DNA of 64,000 nt, from assembly GCA_963924555.1 (NCBI GenBank), contig OZ004595.1, forward strand, positions 2,666,001-2,730,000. The letters are read 5' to 3'. Origin of the DNA: Crambe crambe. Its lineage: Eukaryota; Porifera; Demospongiae; Poecilosclerida; Crambeidae. Numbering within the stretch: position 1 is the stretch's first letter; every line of letters starts with the position of its first letter. The translations under genes were made by a program, and so were the position numbers. Below the pieces are notes generated by a model. It made no database searches. It saw nothing but the letters and a program-made list of their open reading frames with translations, and was not told the DNA's origin. This document shows positions 12,989 to 25,285 of the stretch, piece by piece.

Positions 12989-13145
12989 GTAGGATGGGGT
13001 TCACTGATCAAGTAGGATGGGGTTCACTGATCGAGTAGGATGGGATTCACTGATTCAGTAGGATGGGGTTCACTGATTGAGTAGGATGGGGTTCACTGAT
13101 CGAGTAGGATGGGATTCACTGATTCAGTAGGATGGGGTTCACTGG
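12989..13145. repeat. 23-bp minisatellite after the last visible exon of Eph/Ig gene 1
   Basis: About 6.8 copies of a 23-bp unit of the form GTAGGATGGGGTTCACTGAT plus three bases (CAA, CGA, TCA or TGA). Variant units recur in an ordered pattern (CGA then TCA twice), so the array has grown by multi-unit steps. It starts 30 bp downstream of the donor at 12959. Confidence 0.92.
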
Positions 13146-13985
13146 ATTAGGTGTAGCTAGGTAACTAATATTGCTGGCATCTCCAGCAGCTGCCACTCCC
13201 CCCATCAAGTCATGGTTGAAGTACTATTAGGGGTCCCCTTCTCCCATTAGCATGCTGGATGATCTAACCCATTATTTAGCAATGTATCCAGCTATTTTAC
13301 AACCTTTTCTTATCAAACATCAGCTGTAATTCATAGTTATAATTTCATTGTGTGTGTGTTGTTGTTGTTTTTTTTTGCACTACTATTAGATTCATGATCC
13401 ATGGATACATTACATTGGACCATTATGATAATCATAACTACAATCTTAAAGAAGTAACGTCAATCATTAGTTAGTTGCAGCATTATAAAACAACTTTTAT
13501 AGCTAGTGGATTATCTATTATTATCTATTATAGTTCATATTGTAATTACCAGCTAAATATTATTAAAATAACAACCCTTCAATGCATAATACGCAATTAA
13601 TTTTGTGTCCAGAAAGTTTTATGAGAGAGAGAGAGAGAGAGAGAGAGTGTCTATTAAAGCTGGCTATGTTCTTTTTGACATTTGCTCTCTGCAACTCTAC
13701 AATAGTTGCATGCTGTATATCATAATCATAATACACTATCATAGCTAGGAAATTATATTAAGTAAGCTGTGACTACATACATCTATCACCCACACAGTAC
13801 ATAGTACTCAAAGATAAAAATGGGATAAGTGCAGTTTCTAAGCTAGTGGACCACTGATACAGGCACTCTGATAGTGCCATACTGGTATGATAATTACTAT
13901 GGCACAGCTGCATAATAATGATTTTGGGCAAGCCTCAATACCACGAAACCCTAATTATTGGTAATGATGTTAGCTAATGACATCA
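13146..13985. other. Intergenic spacer between the two tandem Eph/Ig genes
   Basis: AT-rich; holds a (GA)n run at about 13624-13647 but no coding exon that I can support. No phase-1 acceptor followed by a Thr/Pro-rich or Ig-like exon is visible, which leaves the 3' end of gene 1 open. Confidence 0.5.
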
Positions 13986-13989
13986 TGCA

Positions 13990-14075
13990 TACCCATGAGG
14001 ATTGGTATAAAAGGAACTGCATGATAGCCAAATGCTGTATCTAATAGAGCAGCTGCTGTTTTAGTAGAGTGAAGC
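13990..14075 (+). promoter_or_regulatory. Core promoter of Eph/Ig gene 2
   Basis: TATA box TATAAAAG at 14006-14013 and a shared 5' UTR block (GAGCAGCTGCTGTTTTAGTA) immediately before the ATG, duplicated from the promoter at 9146. A TGACATCAT motif lies just upstream at about 13977-13985. Confidence 0.65.
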
Positions 14076-17000
14076 ATGAATACTGTAACACAAAGTGCAC
14101 TGATCTTCCTACTGGTGGAAGTTGTGTGTGTGATAGCTCTGCTTCCTCCTAATCCACGATGTCAATATAACAACCTGGATGCTCCAAATGATTTCAATTC
14201 ACGATGTCGGGCTGGCAACAATAGACTGAACCACATTTTCCCTGACAATTGGAAAGTTTTGGTAGACACTTACAACTACCAACAGCTCTTCAGACCAGGC
14301 AGTTCACGTTCAGTTTGGGAGTCAGAAGATTTTGATGGGGATGGAAATATGGTAATTATTCTTAATGACAAGTTACACTGCATTATTGTTATTCCCTTAC
14401 AGTGGAACCAAGTTATTGGAGGAGTCTGCCGCTGGAGTCTTTACACGTGCTCTTATCCAGCATCACAGGACAACTGGCTCTTTTCTCAGCGTATTGGCTA
14501 CCATGCAGCCAAGGAAGTGTTTTTCAATGTAACCTACAGATTTGACAATTGCAGAGATGATCCTGCATGCAGTGATGATTTTGTTACTCTGTATCGTTGG
14601 GACACTAATGCAAGGGCCAACAAAGCAATGCTAAATGACAAAAGTAACTACAAACCTTTCTTTGGTGATGAGATGTCTTCGAAGCTGCAGCAACCTCCTC
14701 CTCCAGCTTCAATAGTGCACGAACTGCATAGCTGGATTCGACCACCTGAATGTGCCTTCTATCTTGGTCTCAAAGACAGTGGTACGTGTGGTTCAGTGAC
14801 AAGAATTATCATCTATTACACAGTATGCCATGGAAGGCAAGAAGGATTGGTAGTCTATCCTGAATTTGCAACTCCGCCAAGAGATGGACCAGATGAAGTC
14901 TTTTATGCATGTTGTGTTGCAAATGCTCACAACATTACTAGTCTTGCAGTGAATGGTTTCAGCGAGAACAGCACTTGCAGTGATCAGGCTATAGGTGGTG
15001 CCAAGTGTGAGTGTGATGCTGGCTACGAGATTTCACAAGATCGACATTCGTGCATTGGTAAGCTGTGCAACTATTACATATTAATAGGAGGGCCTATGGA
15101 ATATTTAGTTCACTCTTTTCTAGCTCTAAGTGTTTTAATGCACCTGCACGAGCATCATTTTAGTGCACCATGTATTAAAACACATGGAGCTAGAAAAGAG
15201 TGATCTAAACATTTTAGTGCTGATCACATGACTTGTGACCAATCAAATTCCAGTTAGTCCTTACAGAACCCTAGCCCTAGCCCTAGCCTAGGCCTAGTAC
15301 CTACGTAGCAAGCTCTGACACACTTTGGTTCAGTAAGAATGCTGATACATGTATTCAAAAAAAAATTGATGAGGTAAATTCCTGAGGTTTTCCTGTTTGA
15401 AACCCAATGTAACAAACAAGTGAATGCTAAAGTCTTTAAAAGAAGACATTAGATGCTAATTTTCCGTGAGCACTATAGGGACAGAGGCTGGAAGGATCTT
15501 CCACTAGGCTCCTATGTACGTACCTCAGCACAGTTCCTCAAGTGTGCACTAAACATTAAGTGCACATAAAAGTGTGCTTTATGCACACTTTTCAGAGGAT
15601 CTGATTGGTCACAAGTCAGCACTAAGTAAAGATTTAGAAACCCGAGCTGCTGGAAAATTAAAAAACAACAACACACTTTTCTGGTCGCAAAATTGCCTTC
15701 ATTAATTCAACTCTTCATTTTCTCTGTTCTTTCTTACACTGGAAATGAGCATGAGTATGAGGAAATGAGCTAGTATTTCCAAAAGCTTTTGGAAGACGTA
15801 TTGACTATACTGTATCATGAACTGATTTCCTCCTTTGATTTAAATATATGTAGCAGGTTTTTATTTTCATTATTCTTGCCCCACTCCAGCCTGCCGCAGA
15901 GGGTTCTATCGTGCAGAGGGACCGAGTAGCACATGTCAACGGTGTCCTCTGAACTCTGTCTCAAATAAAATAGCTTCCCCCCGATGTGAATGCTTAAACG
16001 GCTTCTTTAGAGCTCCAGGAGAAGGACCAGATTTCCCATGCACAGGTACATTATATAATGTGAGCTGTAGCTAATACGTACGTGTAAATCAGTGTTATGA
16101 ATTGTTAGTAGATTAACTCAAACTCATGAATCAAGTATCAGCACGAGAGATGACTCAGATGAATTACATTGAGATTCGATTTATGATTGCTAAAACTGAG
16201 TTCCAATGTTGTGCTTAATTACTCTCTGAAGTCTTTTCTTAATTAAGGTCATTTATCACTGCAATCTCATGGTATACTAAAAATTGGTCTGCCTTGGAGT
16301 AATGTGTAGATGCATTGGCACAGCTCATAAACCTGTGTGTGGCAGTGTTCACGCCCTACTTACAAGGTGTTGCATTACTTGCAACTATTCCAATCAATTT
16401 ATTGTATTAGCTATAGACTAGAGTTGGCTCACACTTATAATAATGTTATCATAAATGTTATGATTAATTGATTACAAATAGCATAATTGGGTTATTTCAG
16501 GTGGGAGAATTAATCTACTTAATTTATTGACTGTTAATTAATTTTATTTTACCTTAATAGGTGATGGACTGAGCTATTTTTTGTGCAAAATTTTGTGATG
16601 CATGGAAAAATGAGGGAATGGTTCCAAACAGGGATAGCATAAAAACTTCTTTTTTTTCGGTGGTGGTGCAAAGTTTTTTTGGAGAATTTATAACAGCTAG
16701 TTCATACTTTTAATTTTGCAAAATCAAAACCACTAAATGTTCTCCCATCAAATTTGGTTGTAGTCAGCACCAATGATTTTATTCTTTTACGTTTCATAGA
16801 GCCACCGACTGCTCCCATTAATTGTGAAATCAGTGAGAAGACCGATTCCACCCTCACTCTCTCATGGCAATGTCCATCAATAATTGGACGAACAGATTAT
16901 TTCTACCGGCTTTGTTATTCCGAATTGGCAATGATAGAAGAAGAGTTTTGTTCCCCTGATATAAGGCCAACTTCATGTCGAATGGATCACACTATAGAAC

Positions 17001-20000
17001 GTTTAAAAGCAGATACCACTTACAATATTAAACTCTCATCTCATAATGGGGTCAGTGATCAGGACTTGGAGAACAATGACCGTAGAACTGTTGTTAAAAG
17101 AGGAAGAACAACTGAGGGAGGTGAGTCTTACGTATTTTCACAATCATCTTCTGGCTCAGAAAAGTCACCTCTAAGAGTTAACATTATTACTGTGTGTGAT
17201 CTCCTAAAAAATAATCAATAATTTAAGTATAAGTAAGCTGTAGCAAATAATTAATTTAAATGAAAAAAACAACTAATCCATAAAACATGACTTTTTAAAT
17301 TTTCTATTACTATAGTAAATCAGGGTTTTTTTGTGGGCATGTTCAACGTAATTATTGTACTAAATAGATTAAAAGCTAATCACAGGTAAGTCTAAACATG
17401 GATTGATGTCTAATGAAAATTTCCCAATTTATACAGTTCCTGATCTTCCAATTTTGAAGAGACTATGTACAGTGGTGATTTGGAAGCCTTCTCCTAATCC
17501 TGCTGGCAAGATTGTTGGATATGAACTACGCTTTGAAGGCATGAAGGGAGAGATCATGAACTTCTCTGCTGATGATAACTTTCATTTGACCAGCGACAAT
17601 CAGAGGCTAAGGAATGTTGATGTTCAGGTAAGCACATGCAACCCTGGTAACTGTTGCTCGGGCAACAAATGCTTTATCATCATGGGATTTTATTATCACT
17701 TTATGTCAGTCGGTTCTCAAGGGAGAGTTTATCTAATTGTGTAAACGTGTACTATTCCCAAGACACTTTATACTACATAGCTATGGTTACAAACTACTGT
17801 TTGCACTATAGCAGAATATTACTCACAATAATGATCATTAATTTCGCTGGCTTGATCTAACAAGAAACAAGCATAATCAGAAGAGTAATGGTCCTCACCT
17901 AGCTAGCTAGAGAACTGGAGGCCTTTTAGTGTGCATTGCCCATGCTTCTCTGCAGAGTGAATTTGAATATTTCACTGCTTTGAGATAAAAATTTTGTGGC
18001 CTTAAGATTAAGAGTTTGATGCTACGTATATGAGTGCAAAAAATTTCTTCTAAATAAAAAGTGAAGTAGGGTAGCCATAAAATATAGCTGCACTATTACT
18101 ATTTCTATATCACTCCTAATTTCAATAAAACCACACCCAACTTAAATCCCTACTTCACTCCCCCTTCAGCAACAAGTGAGTCAAGAAAATCATAATGAAA
18201 AGAGTTTGATACTATGTCAATTAAAAGGCTGTCAAGTGGTGGTGACAGCTGGACTTTCTTCTGGCTCCATTGCTATGTCTAGGCCTTCTTACATATGTAT
18301 GCACTGTACATGTAGGAGATTCTTTGAGCATGTGAATTGAATCAATTTTGTGATTGAACTTTGACCCTGACATGCACATACATGTATGCATAGAGTAAGA
18401 TTGGTTAGTGGGCTCGCTTCGCTTGCCCAATCATATTCTTTTTTTCAGAGAATTTCGTCCATTTTGCCATGATTGCAAATGGTTTTGTTACTCCTTTTCA
18501 GATACGAACCAGGAACTCAGCTGCAGCTAGTAACTGGACAGAGCCCTTACCCATTGGTATGTTGTACATACATCAAACATCACAGCACCTAGATGCATAC
18601 AATTTTTTTTACTTTTCCAACTCTTGATTAAGACACTAGGACATCATTATTACCATAGCTAAAGTATTCCACTATAAAGTGGTCAAGTTGAGCTAGTACA
18701 ACAGTTTTAGCTAAGCAAACACTCGAGAGGTGAAAAGTAACTCTAGTTATTATGATTACTGAGTATCCATTCTCCTGTGTTGTTGTTGTTGTTGTTGTCG
18801 TCGTCATCGTTGTTGTCATCATCATCATCATCGTCACTTATTATTATTATTATTTTGTAGATTGCAACTTTAATCCACAATGCCCAACCTCACTACCCCC
18901 ACCTGTTGATTTAACCACTCCCCCTCTGACCACTACCCATCCTCCTCCAACTACTTCTCATCCAACTGCTTCTCATCCAACTACCTCCCCTCCAACTACA
19001 TCCCGTCCTGTGGCTACCCGCGGGACTCTTCCTCCTACAACTTCCAATGCCATGCCTCCACCCACTGCCCCTCCACCCTCTACCCCTCCATCCATTATCC
19101 CTCCGACCAATGAGTGTCCCACTTATGACACAGATTTTGTAGTTAATGGTGTGGGTTATAATGATGGCGATACTATCTCCATCGACACTATAGGAAATGA
19201 AGAATCAGCATTAATTTGCACAACTGAATACGAAAACTGTTGCACTAGTCCTAATCGTGCAGGACAATTCCAGTACCCCAATGGGACAATGGTGCCAACT
19301 AACAGTATGGGAGAGGGATTCTACCGGAATAGGGGCTGCAAATTTATACGTCTCCATCGTAGAGAAGGCGTCACAGGTCCCATTGGGCCTTATCACTGTA
19401 TGATTCCTGGAAATGATGGGACCATGGTTACTAAGACTATCAATGTCATTGCACCAACTCCACGTCCACCGGTTCGTTTAACCACTCCCCCTCCTACCAC
19501 TCCTCCTCCTACCACTACCCGTCCTCCTGCAACTACTTCTCATGCAACTACCTCCCCTCCTCCACCCACTACCCCTTCACCCACTACCCCTCTACCCACT
19601 ACCCCTCCACCCACTACCCCCCCACCCATAACCCCTCCACCCACTAACCCTCCACCCACTGCCCCTCCCACGAACATGTGCCCCACTTACAACTCAGATT
19701 TCATACTTAGTGGCGTGCGTTACAGTGATGGTGATACTATCTCCATCAATGATATTGGAAATGAAGAATCAGCATTAATTTGCACAACTGAAAATGAAAA
19801 CTGTTGCACTGGTCCTAATCGTGCAGGACAATTCCAGTACCCCAATGGGACAGAGGTGCCAGTTAGCCTTATGGGAGAGGGATTCTACCGGAATAGGGGT
19901 TGCAAGTTGATCCGTCTCCATCGTAGGGAAGGTGTGACAGGTCCCACTGGGGCTTATCGCTGTTTGATTCCTAGAAATGATGGGACCATGGTTACTAAGA

Positions 20001-20506
20001 CTATCAATGTCATTGCACCACTACCACCATCAACTTCACGCCCACCTGTTCGTTTAACCACTCCCCCTCCTACTACTCCTCCTCCTGCCACTACTTCTCG
20101 TGCAACTACCTCCCCTCCTCCACCCAGTACCCCTTCACCCACTACCCCTCCACCTACAAACGGATGTTCCACTTACAGTACAGATTTTGTAGTTAATGGT
20201 GTGGGTTATAATGATGGTGATACTATCTCCATCGACACTATAGGAAATGAAGAATCAGCATTAATTTGCACAACTGAAAATAAAAACTGCTGCACTGGTT
20301 CTAATCGTGCAGGAGAATTCCAGTACCCCAATGGGACAGTAGTACCAGTTAACGATATGAGATATGAATTCTACCGGAATAGGGGTTGCAAGTTGATCCG
20401 TCTCCATCGTAGAGCAGGCGTGACAGGTCCTACTGGGCCTTATCGCTGTATGATTCCTGGAAATGATGGGACCATGGTTACTAAGACTATCAATGTCATT
20501 GCATAA
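14076..20506 (+). CDS. Secreted Eph-receptor-like ectodomain protein with three Ig-like domains (copy 2)
   Basis: About 1,099 residues. Exons: 14076-14351, 14403-15057, 15890-16045, 16800-17120, 17437-17627, 18502-18556, 18861-20506 (stop TAA); phases match copy 1 and the total is divisible by three. Domains by residue: signal peptide 1-20, ephrin-binding about 30-290, Cys-rich 290-365, FN3 at about 365-472 and 472-540, then one large exon with three [Thr/Pro-rich linker + Ig-like] units, Ig domains at about 635-750, 825-938 and 986-1099. Each Ig unit has the CTTE(N/Y)(E/K)NCC, FYRNRGCK and Y(R/H)C motifs. N-glycosylation sites (NIT, NST) are present. The linkers (repeats of TTPPP) look mucin-like and are probably O-glycosylated. 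No transmembrane helix, GPI signal or kinase. The first two exons are almost identical to copy 1. Likely extracellular; ephrin binding is inferred from the family. Confidence 0.87.
14352..14402 (+). other. 51-nt intron without stop, in frame (copy 2)
   Basis: Same position, length and reading frame as the intron at 9492-9542, bounded by ATG|GTAATT and TTACAG|TGG. The intron differs from copy 1 by only about a single base. Confidence 0.75.
15100..15640. repeat. Composite MITE/dispersed repeat in Eph/Ig gene 2 intron
   Basis: The segment opens with an imperfect hairpin: TTCACTCTTTTCTAGCTC near 15108 pairs with GAGCTAGAAAAGAGTGATC near 15186. It continues with sequence that reappears in reverse orientation at about 62215-62475. 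It explains most of the 832-bp intron 15058-15889. No coding potential. Confidence 0.55.
18779..18858. repeat. Trinucleotide run upstream of the Ig exon
   Basis: Consecutive (TTG)n, (TCG/TCA)n and (TTA)n triplets end at the acceptor TTTTGTAG|AT (18859-18860). The open frame continues upstream through this run, but the paralogues place the exon start at 18861. Confidence 0.8.
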
Positions 20507-20545
20507 CTACCACCATCAACTCCACGCCCACCTGTTCTTTTAACA
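20507..20545 (+). other. Relict Thr/Pro linker after the stop of Eph/Ig gene 2
   Basis: Right after the stop, the DNA still resembles the linker found between Ig units 2 and 3 (CTACCACCATCAACT...CGCCCACCTGTT). This suggests the repeat array once continued, and that a change creating TAA after IA ended the protein early. Confidence 0.65.
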
Positions 20546-21109
20546 TAACATGATGACACCATAGCAACTGCACAATTATTAAAGACCATACTTATTAAAA
20601 TATTATAAGCATTAATCTTTTTTTCCTTCACACTGTTAGCTGTACGATCCATGGATGGATGCAGTTGACAGCTTTACTTTGGACATCTAATAACCATGTA
20701 TGTGTAGTAAAGTAACATCGTGCAATCATTAGTTTTACTCTTTTGTAATTATACTCTTTATAATTATAACTAGTTTATTATAGCAATTATGTATGACCAA
20801 AATTGTATAATCATTGTTACAGTAATAATTGTGTTGATATCTGAAGAACAAAATAATTCTATGAAAAATAGCATTTGAAATAATCATGGTGAGAGAGTGA
20901 GTTTCTTAGCTAGTCAATATTGTATAGTGATGAATGGATGCAGCAAAGAACATCTCAGGAGAAAGCCATTATGGATGTCAAGCTGTGACTTGTGATCATA
21001 CTGCAAGGGAAAAATGATAATTATTATTACACTGTAAGCAACAACAACAACAACAACAACAACAACAAAACCTCAATGCATTAGTTATTGCAGGGATCTT
21101 CCAGAAATT
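20546..21109. other. Spacer between converging Eph/Ig genes
   Basis: AT-rich; contains a (CAA)n run at about 21040-21068. No coding exon is recognised on either strand. It must hold the 3' ends of the genes at 14076-20506 (+) and 21110-25188 (-). Confidence 0.5.
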
Positions 21110-24100
21110 TTAATTTGGGGGGAGAAAAAGATAAAACTTAGGATGTATTATGAATTGCACATAAGATTGTACGAAAATAAACAATTTACCTAAATCGATT
21201 TGAATAGATGTCTCCACACCACAGGAATCGAACAATTTACAGCGATAGGTTCCAGTTCCATTGTTATTGGCACCAGACTGCCGATGATGCAAACGAATGA
21301 CCTGTTCTCCCCTGTTGCGATAAAATGCCCCACCATCTTTATTTCTACCCACTGAATTCCCATTGGGATCAGAGAACTCTCCGATTCGCTGGGTACGGCA
21401 GCAATTCTGGAATTCTGTCATGCAGAGCAAGGCATTGGCATCACCTTCTCCAACATCACCGATACTTATTGTGCTTTGGTTGTTGTATCTTCTTCCATTC
21501 ATCATAAAGTAGGGGAACCGACCTGCATGGAAACAAGAAAGTGTAATTAATTAGCCATTGTAATTATTCTTGAAACTATTTCGATGTCTTAAACTTCTGT
21601 TCTATAATGGAGTAAATAATATACAGCTAGCTACTTGATTTCTAGCCACTACTAGAACTGACATGCAGGAGGAGTTGCTGTGGTGGCAATGATACCAGCC
21701 GTCTGTGTTGGGGAGGTTGTAGTGGAAATGGTTCTAGGTGGTGGGGTAGGAGCTGAAGAAGTTGAAGAAGCTGCAGTTGAAGGAGCAATTGAAGGTGTCG
21801 ATGATGTAGGAAGAATTGGGCAGTTTCTTTGGCCATTGCAATCTGTAGGATGCAGTCATCATGAATCCATTGATGTACACAACTAATTAGTTACAAGGAA
21901 CTAGCAAGAGCTGCATATGTACATATGCAGCCACACAACTATGTAATCTCACGTACTTATTGGCAAGAAATCAGTCCAGCGACTTGCTGCAAAGGAGTTT
22001 AGTGCCCTAATCTGTAATAGAAAAAAAAATAATTGTGTAACTAGCTAGTGTGGCTCAGTTGTAGAGTCGTAATTAATTACAGCATTATTATTAATTATAG
22101 CTAATTATTATGAATTGTAATAGACACTGAAGAGTAATTAGCTACAGGTGTTAATACAGTGAGGTGTTATAAATGCATTGTTATATAGAGATATGCAGGG
22201 CATTGTGGGCCTGATAGATGTGGTTAGATGTTTGCTGTGCATGGTTAGATGGCTTGATATGGTGCGTGTATTAATGATGCTGCTACATATTTTCACATAC
22301 AAATAGCCACATACCTGGACACCAATATTTTGCTGCATTTCTGCTTCAGCTGTGATGTAAAAGTTCTCGTCCCTACCAAACTTTTCAATTCTCCCTGGAG
22401 ACTGGCCGATACGGAGCTCATAACCAGTGATCTCACCAGCTGGCTCAACTGGTGGCCTCCATATCACCACAGTGCACAGTCTGTTCAGGATGGGTGGGCT
22501 AGGAACTGCAAGCAATAGCATAACATAGTTTATCAACTAGTCATAATTATTCCACATAAAAAAAACATACCAAGGATAGTCCTTCCCACTTGCCCCTCCC
22601 TCCCCCCTCCCCCCTCCCCCCCTCGACTAGCTGATCAACTGATAGGGGTCCCCTGATTCTTGTGATTACTACAAGAGTAAGATGCTACACACCTCCTTCT
22701 GTGGTTGACCCAGTGACTGACATCACCCTACGGTCATCGTTGGTGGGGTCCTGGTCACTGACTCCATTAAAAGTTGCAACAGTTACTTCATAACGAGTGA
22801 CAGGACGCAAGTCGCGGATGGTGTATGTTACAGTCTCTCTATCATTTCGGTACAAGTTGTTGACAGTGATTTTGGTTCCGGTTTTAAGATTGGAAAGATT
22901 GATTTTGTAGTAGAAGTCACTTCGTCCTGTGATTACTGGTCGTATCCAGGAAACAGTAATGGATGTGCTCACTTGGACTGAAATACGAAGGTTTCTGACT
23001 GGACCTGGTGGCACTGCAAAACATGAAGGATATCGTTCTATATAATGCACACAAGACAGCTGCAAATCACTATTCCTATAAAATATTGATTCCCCTATTT
23101 AGCTATTCAGAAACTAACCACTGCAAAATATTGACTTAGCTATCAACAGAGGACCTTAAATTTGTGGTTTAGTATGTTTGCCCAATTATAACCACTGGAG
23201 TGGCAGGAAGTTAAAGACCACAATAGTGTGAATTTTAATTATGGAGGAAGTACGTAGAACATGCAGTGGAGTGGCAGGAAATTAAATAGACCACAGTAAC
23301 CATGGTAACTAGCATAAGCCAGGTAACCTTAGCAACTGGCTAGCTCTATGAAATTGGATTTATCAAACTTGATTTGGTTGCTAAGGATAAATTGATGTTG
23401 ATAGCTATGTACAATGCTACAGTCGATTTAGCACTCCATCTGTTCCCTAATGAGAAGCACAATGTGCTTATCATCTCAATAGTCTTTGAATTTAAACATC
23501 ATTTTGATGTACATAAAAAATTCATTTACCTGTACAGCCCTTATCAGGACCTTCTCTCTGGTCCCTGAAGAATCCAGGGAGGCAGTTGCACTGAGAAGCA
23601 CCCACAGCATCCATCACAGTATTGGCAGGACATCTCTGACAGGTGCTGAGTCCTTCAGCTCTGTAGAATCCCCTGCTGCATGCTGAAAATTAAGTGGGAT
23701 GAGTTATTAGCTAGTATAACCCTGCTTAGAAACTTTTTAGAGCAACTGTTGGTAATCCACTTGAGCTCATTAACTTGACTCTTTAAGAGGCCATAGCTAA
23801 TGAGTTCAAGTGAGTGTATTATTTCAAGTGAGTGTATTATTGTCACCAGATTTAGGAGGATGTAATGCTAGCAATCTATAGCTAATGATTATAATTAACG
23901 TATGACATACCTATACATGATCGTCTATCTGTTGAAATTTGATAACCAGCATTGCATTCACACCTGGCCCCTCCTGTAATCACATCTCTGCAAGAGCTGT
24001 TTCTGCTGAATGCTGTCACCTGAAGGCTGGTTACATTGTGGGCATTATCAACACAGCGAGCATCAAAAATCTCATCCGGTCCATTTTGTGGTGGAGTAGC

Positions 24101-25188
24101 AAATTCAGGATAGACCACCAATTCCGTTTGTCTTTCCTTGCATACTGTGTAGTAGAGAATGATTCTTGACACTGAACCACATGTACCACTGTCTCTGATG
24201 CCAAGGTAGAAACCATTATTTTTGGGGCGAATCATATCACGTGTCTCCCTCACTATTGAAGTTGGAGGAGGAGGTTGCTGTAGCCTTGAAGACGTCTCAT
24301 CACCGAAGAAAGGTTTGTAGTTGTTTTTGTCGGTCTGCAGTGTCTCACTGACTCTGCTATTAGCATCGTAGCGATAGAGAGTAACAAAGTCATTCTCACA
24401 GTCATCGATGTCTCTGCAGTCATCGAATCTGTAGGTGACATTGAAAAATACTTCCTTGGCACCTAGGTAGCTGATGTATTGGGAGAAGAGCCAGTTATTT
24501 TGTGTTCCTGCAAAATCAGTGCATGTGTAGAGACTCCAACTGCAAACTCCTCCGATAACTTGGTTCCACTGTAATCGTACCATACAGAGTGTGTACATAT
24601 GTAAATTTGAAAGTATCATTGATAACTGACATAACTATAGCCACAGAGCTAACAGAGTATATTAATGATGAGATGGGAAAGGGGATGCTGTGAGGAGTGA
24701 ATTTATCAATATATAAAGGTCTAGGTACTCCAGATACTCTAGAATACTGTCAGATACTCAAATCTGCAGTTAATCCACAATACTAAAAATGTATTTTTTT
24801 TTTTGTGGTCATGTTCAGCTAGCAACAAAAATTAATATTACCCTGTACAAGCTAATTAAAGCAGTAAGAATGAAAATAAAATTTAAATTAATACAGAAAC
24901 AGCTGCATATAGCTATGCCATTTAGCTAGCTATTGTTGTGCATACCTTAAGTCCATCATTATCGAAATCCCGTACCTCCCAAACTGAACGAGAACTGCTT
25001 GGTCTAAAGAGTTGTTGATAGTCGTAAGTGTCCATCAAAATTTTCCAGTTATTGGGGAAAATGTGCCTCGCTGCGTTATTCCCCTCACGACATCGTTGAT
25101 TGAAATCTCCTGGTGCCTGTGCAAAGGAGAGCCTGACCACTCCGAGTAAAAGCAGCAGATCTTTTAATATCTGCATTGTAGCTCCCAT
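21110..25188 (-). CDS. Secreted Eph-receptor-like ectodomain protein with one Ig-like domain (diverged copy 3)
   Basis: Minus-strand gene with exons (plus coordinates) 25188-24946, 24568-23911, 23682-23530, 23013-22693, 22505-22315, 22011-21957, 21842-21663 and 21522-21190. Positions and phases match the plus-strand paralogues, except that the linker and Ig domain are on separate exons. About 711 residues: signal peptide (MQILKDLLLLLGVVRLSFA), ephrin-binding domain (QNNWLFSQYISYLGAKEVFF; FYLGIRDSGTCGSVSR), Cys-rich repeat, two FN3 domains, a short Ser/Thr/Pro linker, one Ig-like domain (ALLCMTEFQNCC ... FYRNRG ... TYRCKLFD). The Ig exon can end at a donor at 21190 or read through to a stop at 21110-21112, adding a 26-residue, partly hydrophobic tail. 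No kinase is seen. It is clearly older than the tandem pair. Confidence 0.85.
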
Positions 25189-25285
25189 TATGAGTTTTAT
25201 GTTAAGAATTCTCCTGCAGATGAATGAGTTACGTATAGTTTTCTGCTCCTTTTCCTTTGCATGTGAAGTTCCAAACTGTGCATGT

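Noticed and set aside
14403-15203. Extension of the Eph/Ig gene 2 exon to the stop at 15203
   Set aside because: Paralogue comparison and the donor after TGCATTG put the exon end at 15057; the following frame is MITE sequence.
9216-25188. Calling the three genes Eph receptor tyrosine kinases
   Set aside because: The ectodomain matches, but no transmembrane or kinase exon is seen, and one gene plainly ends after its Ig domain.
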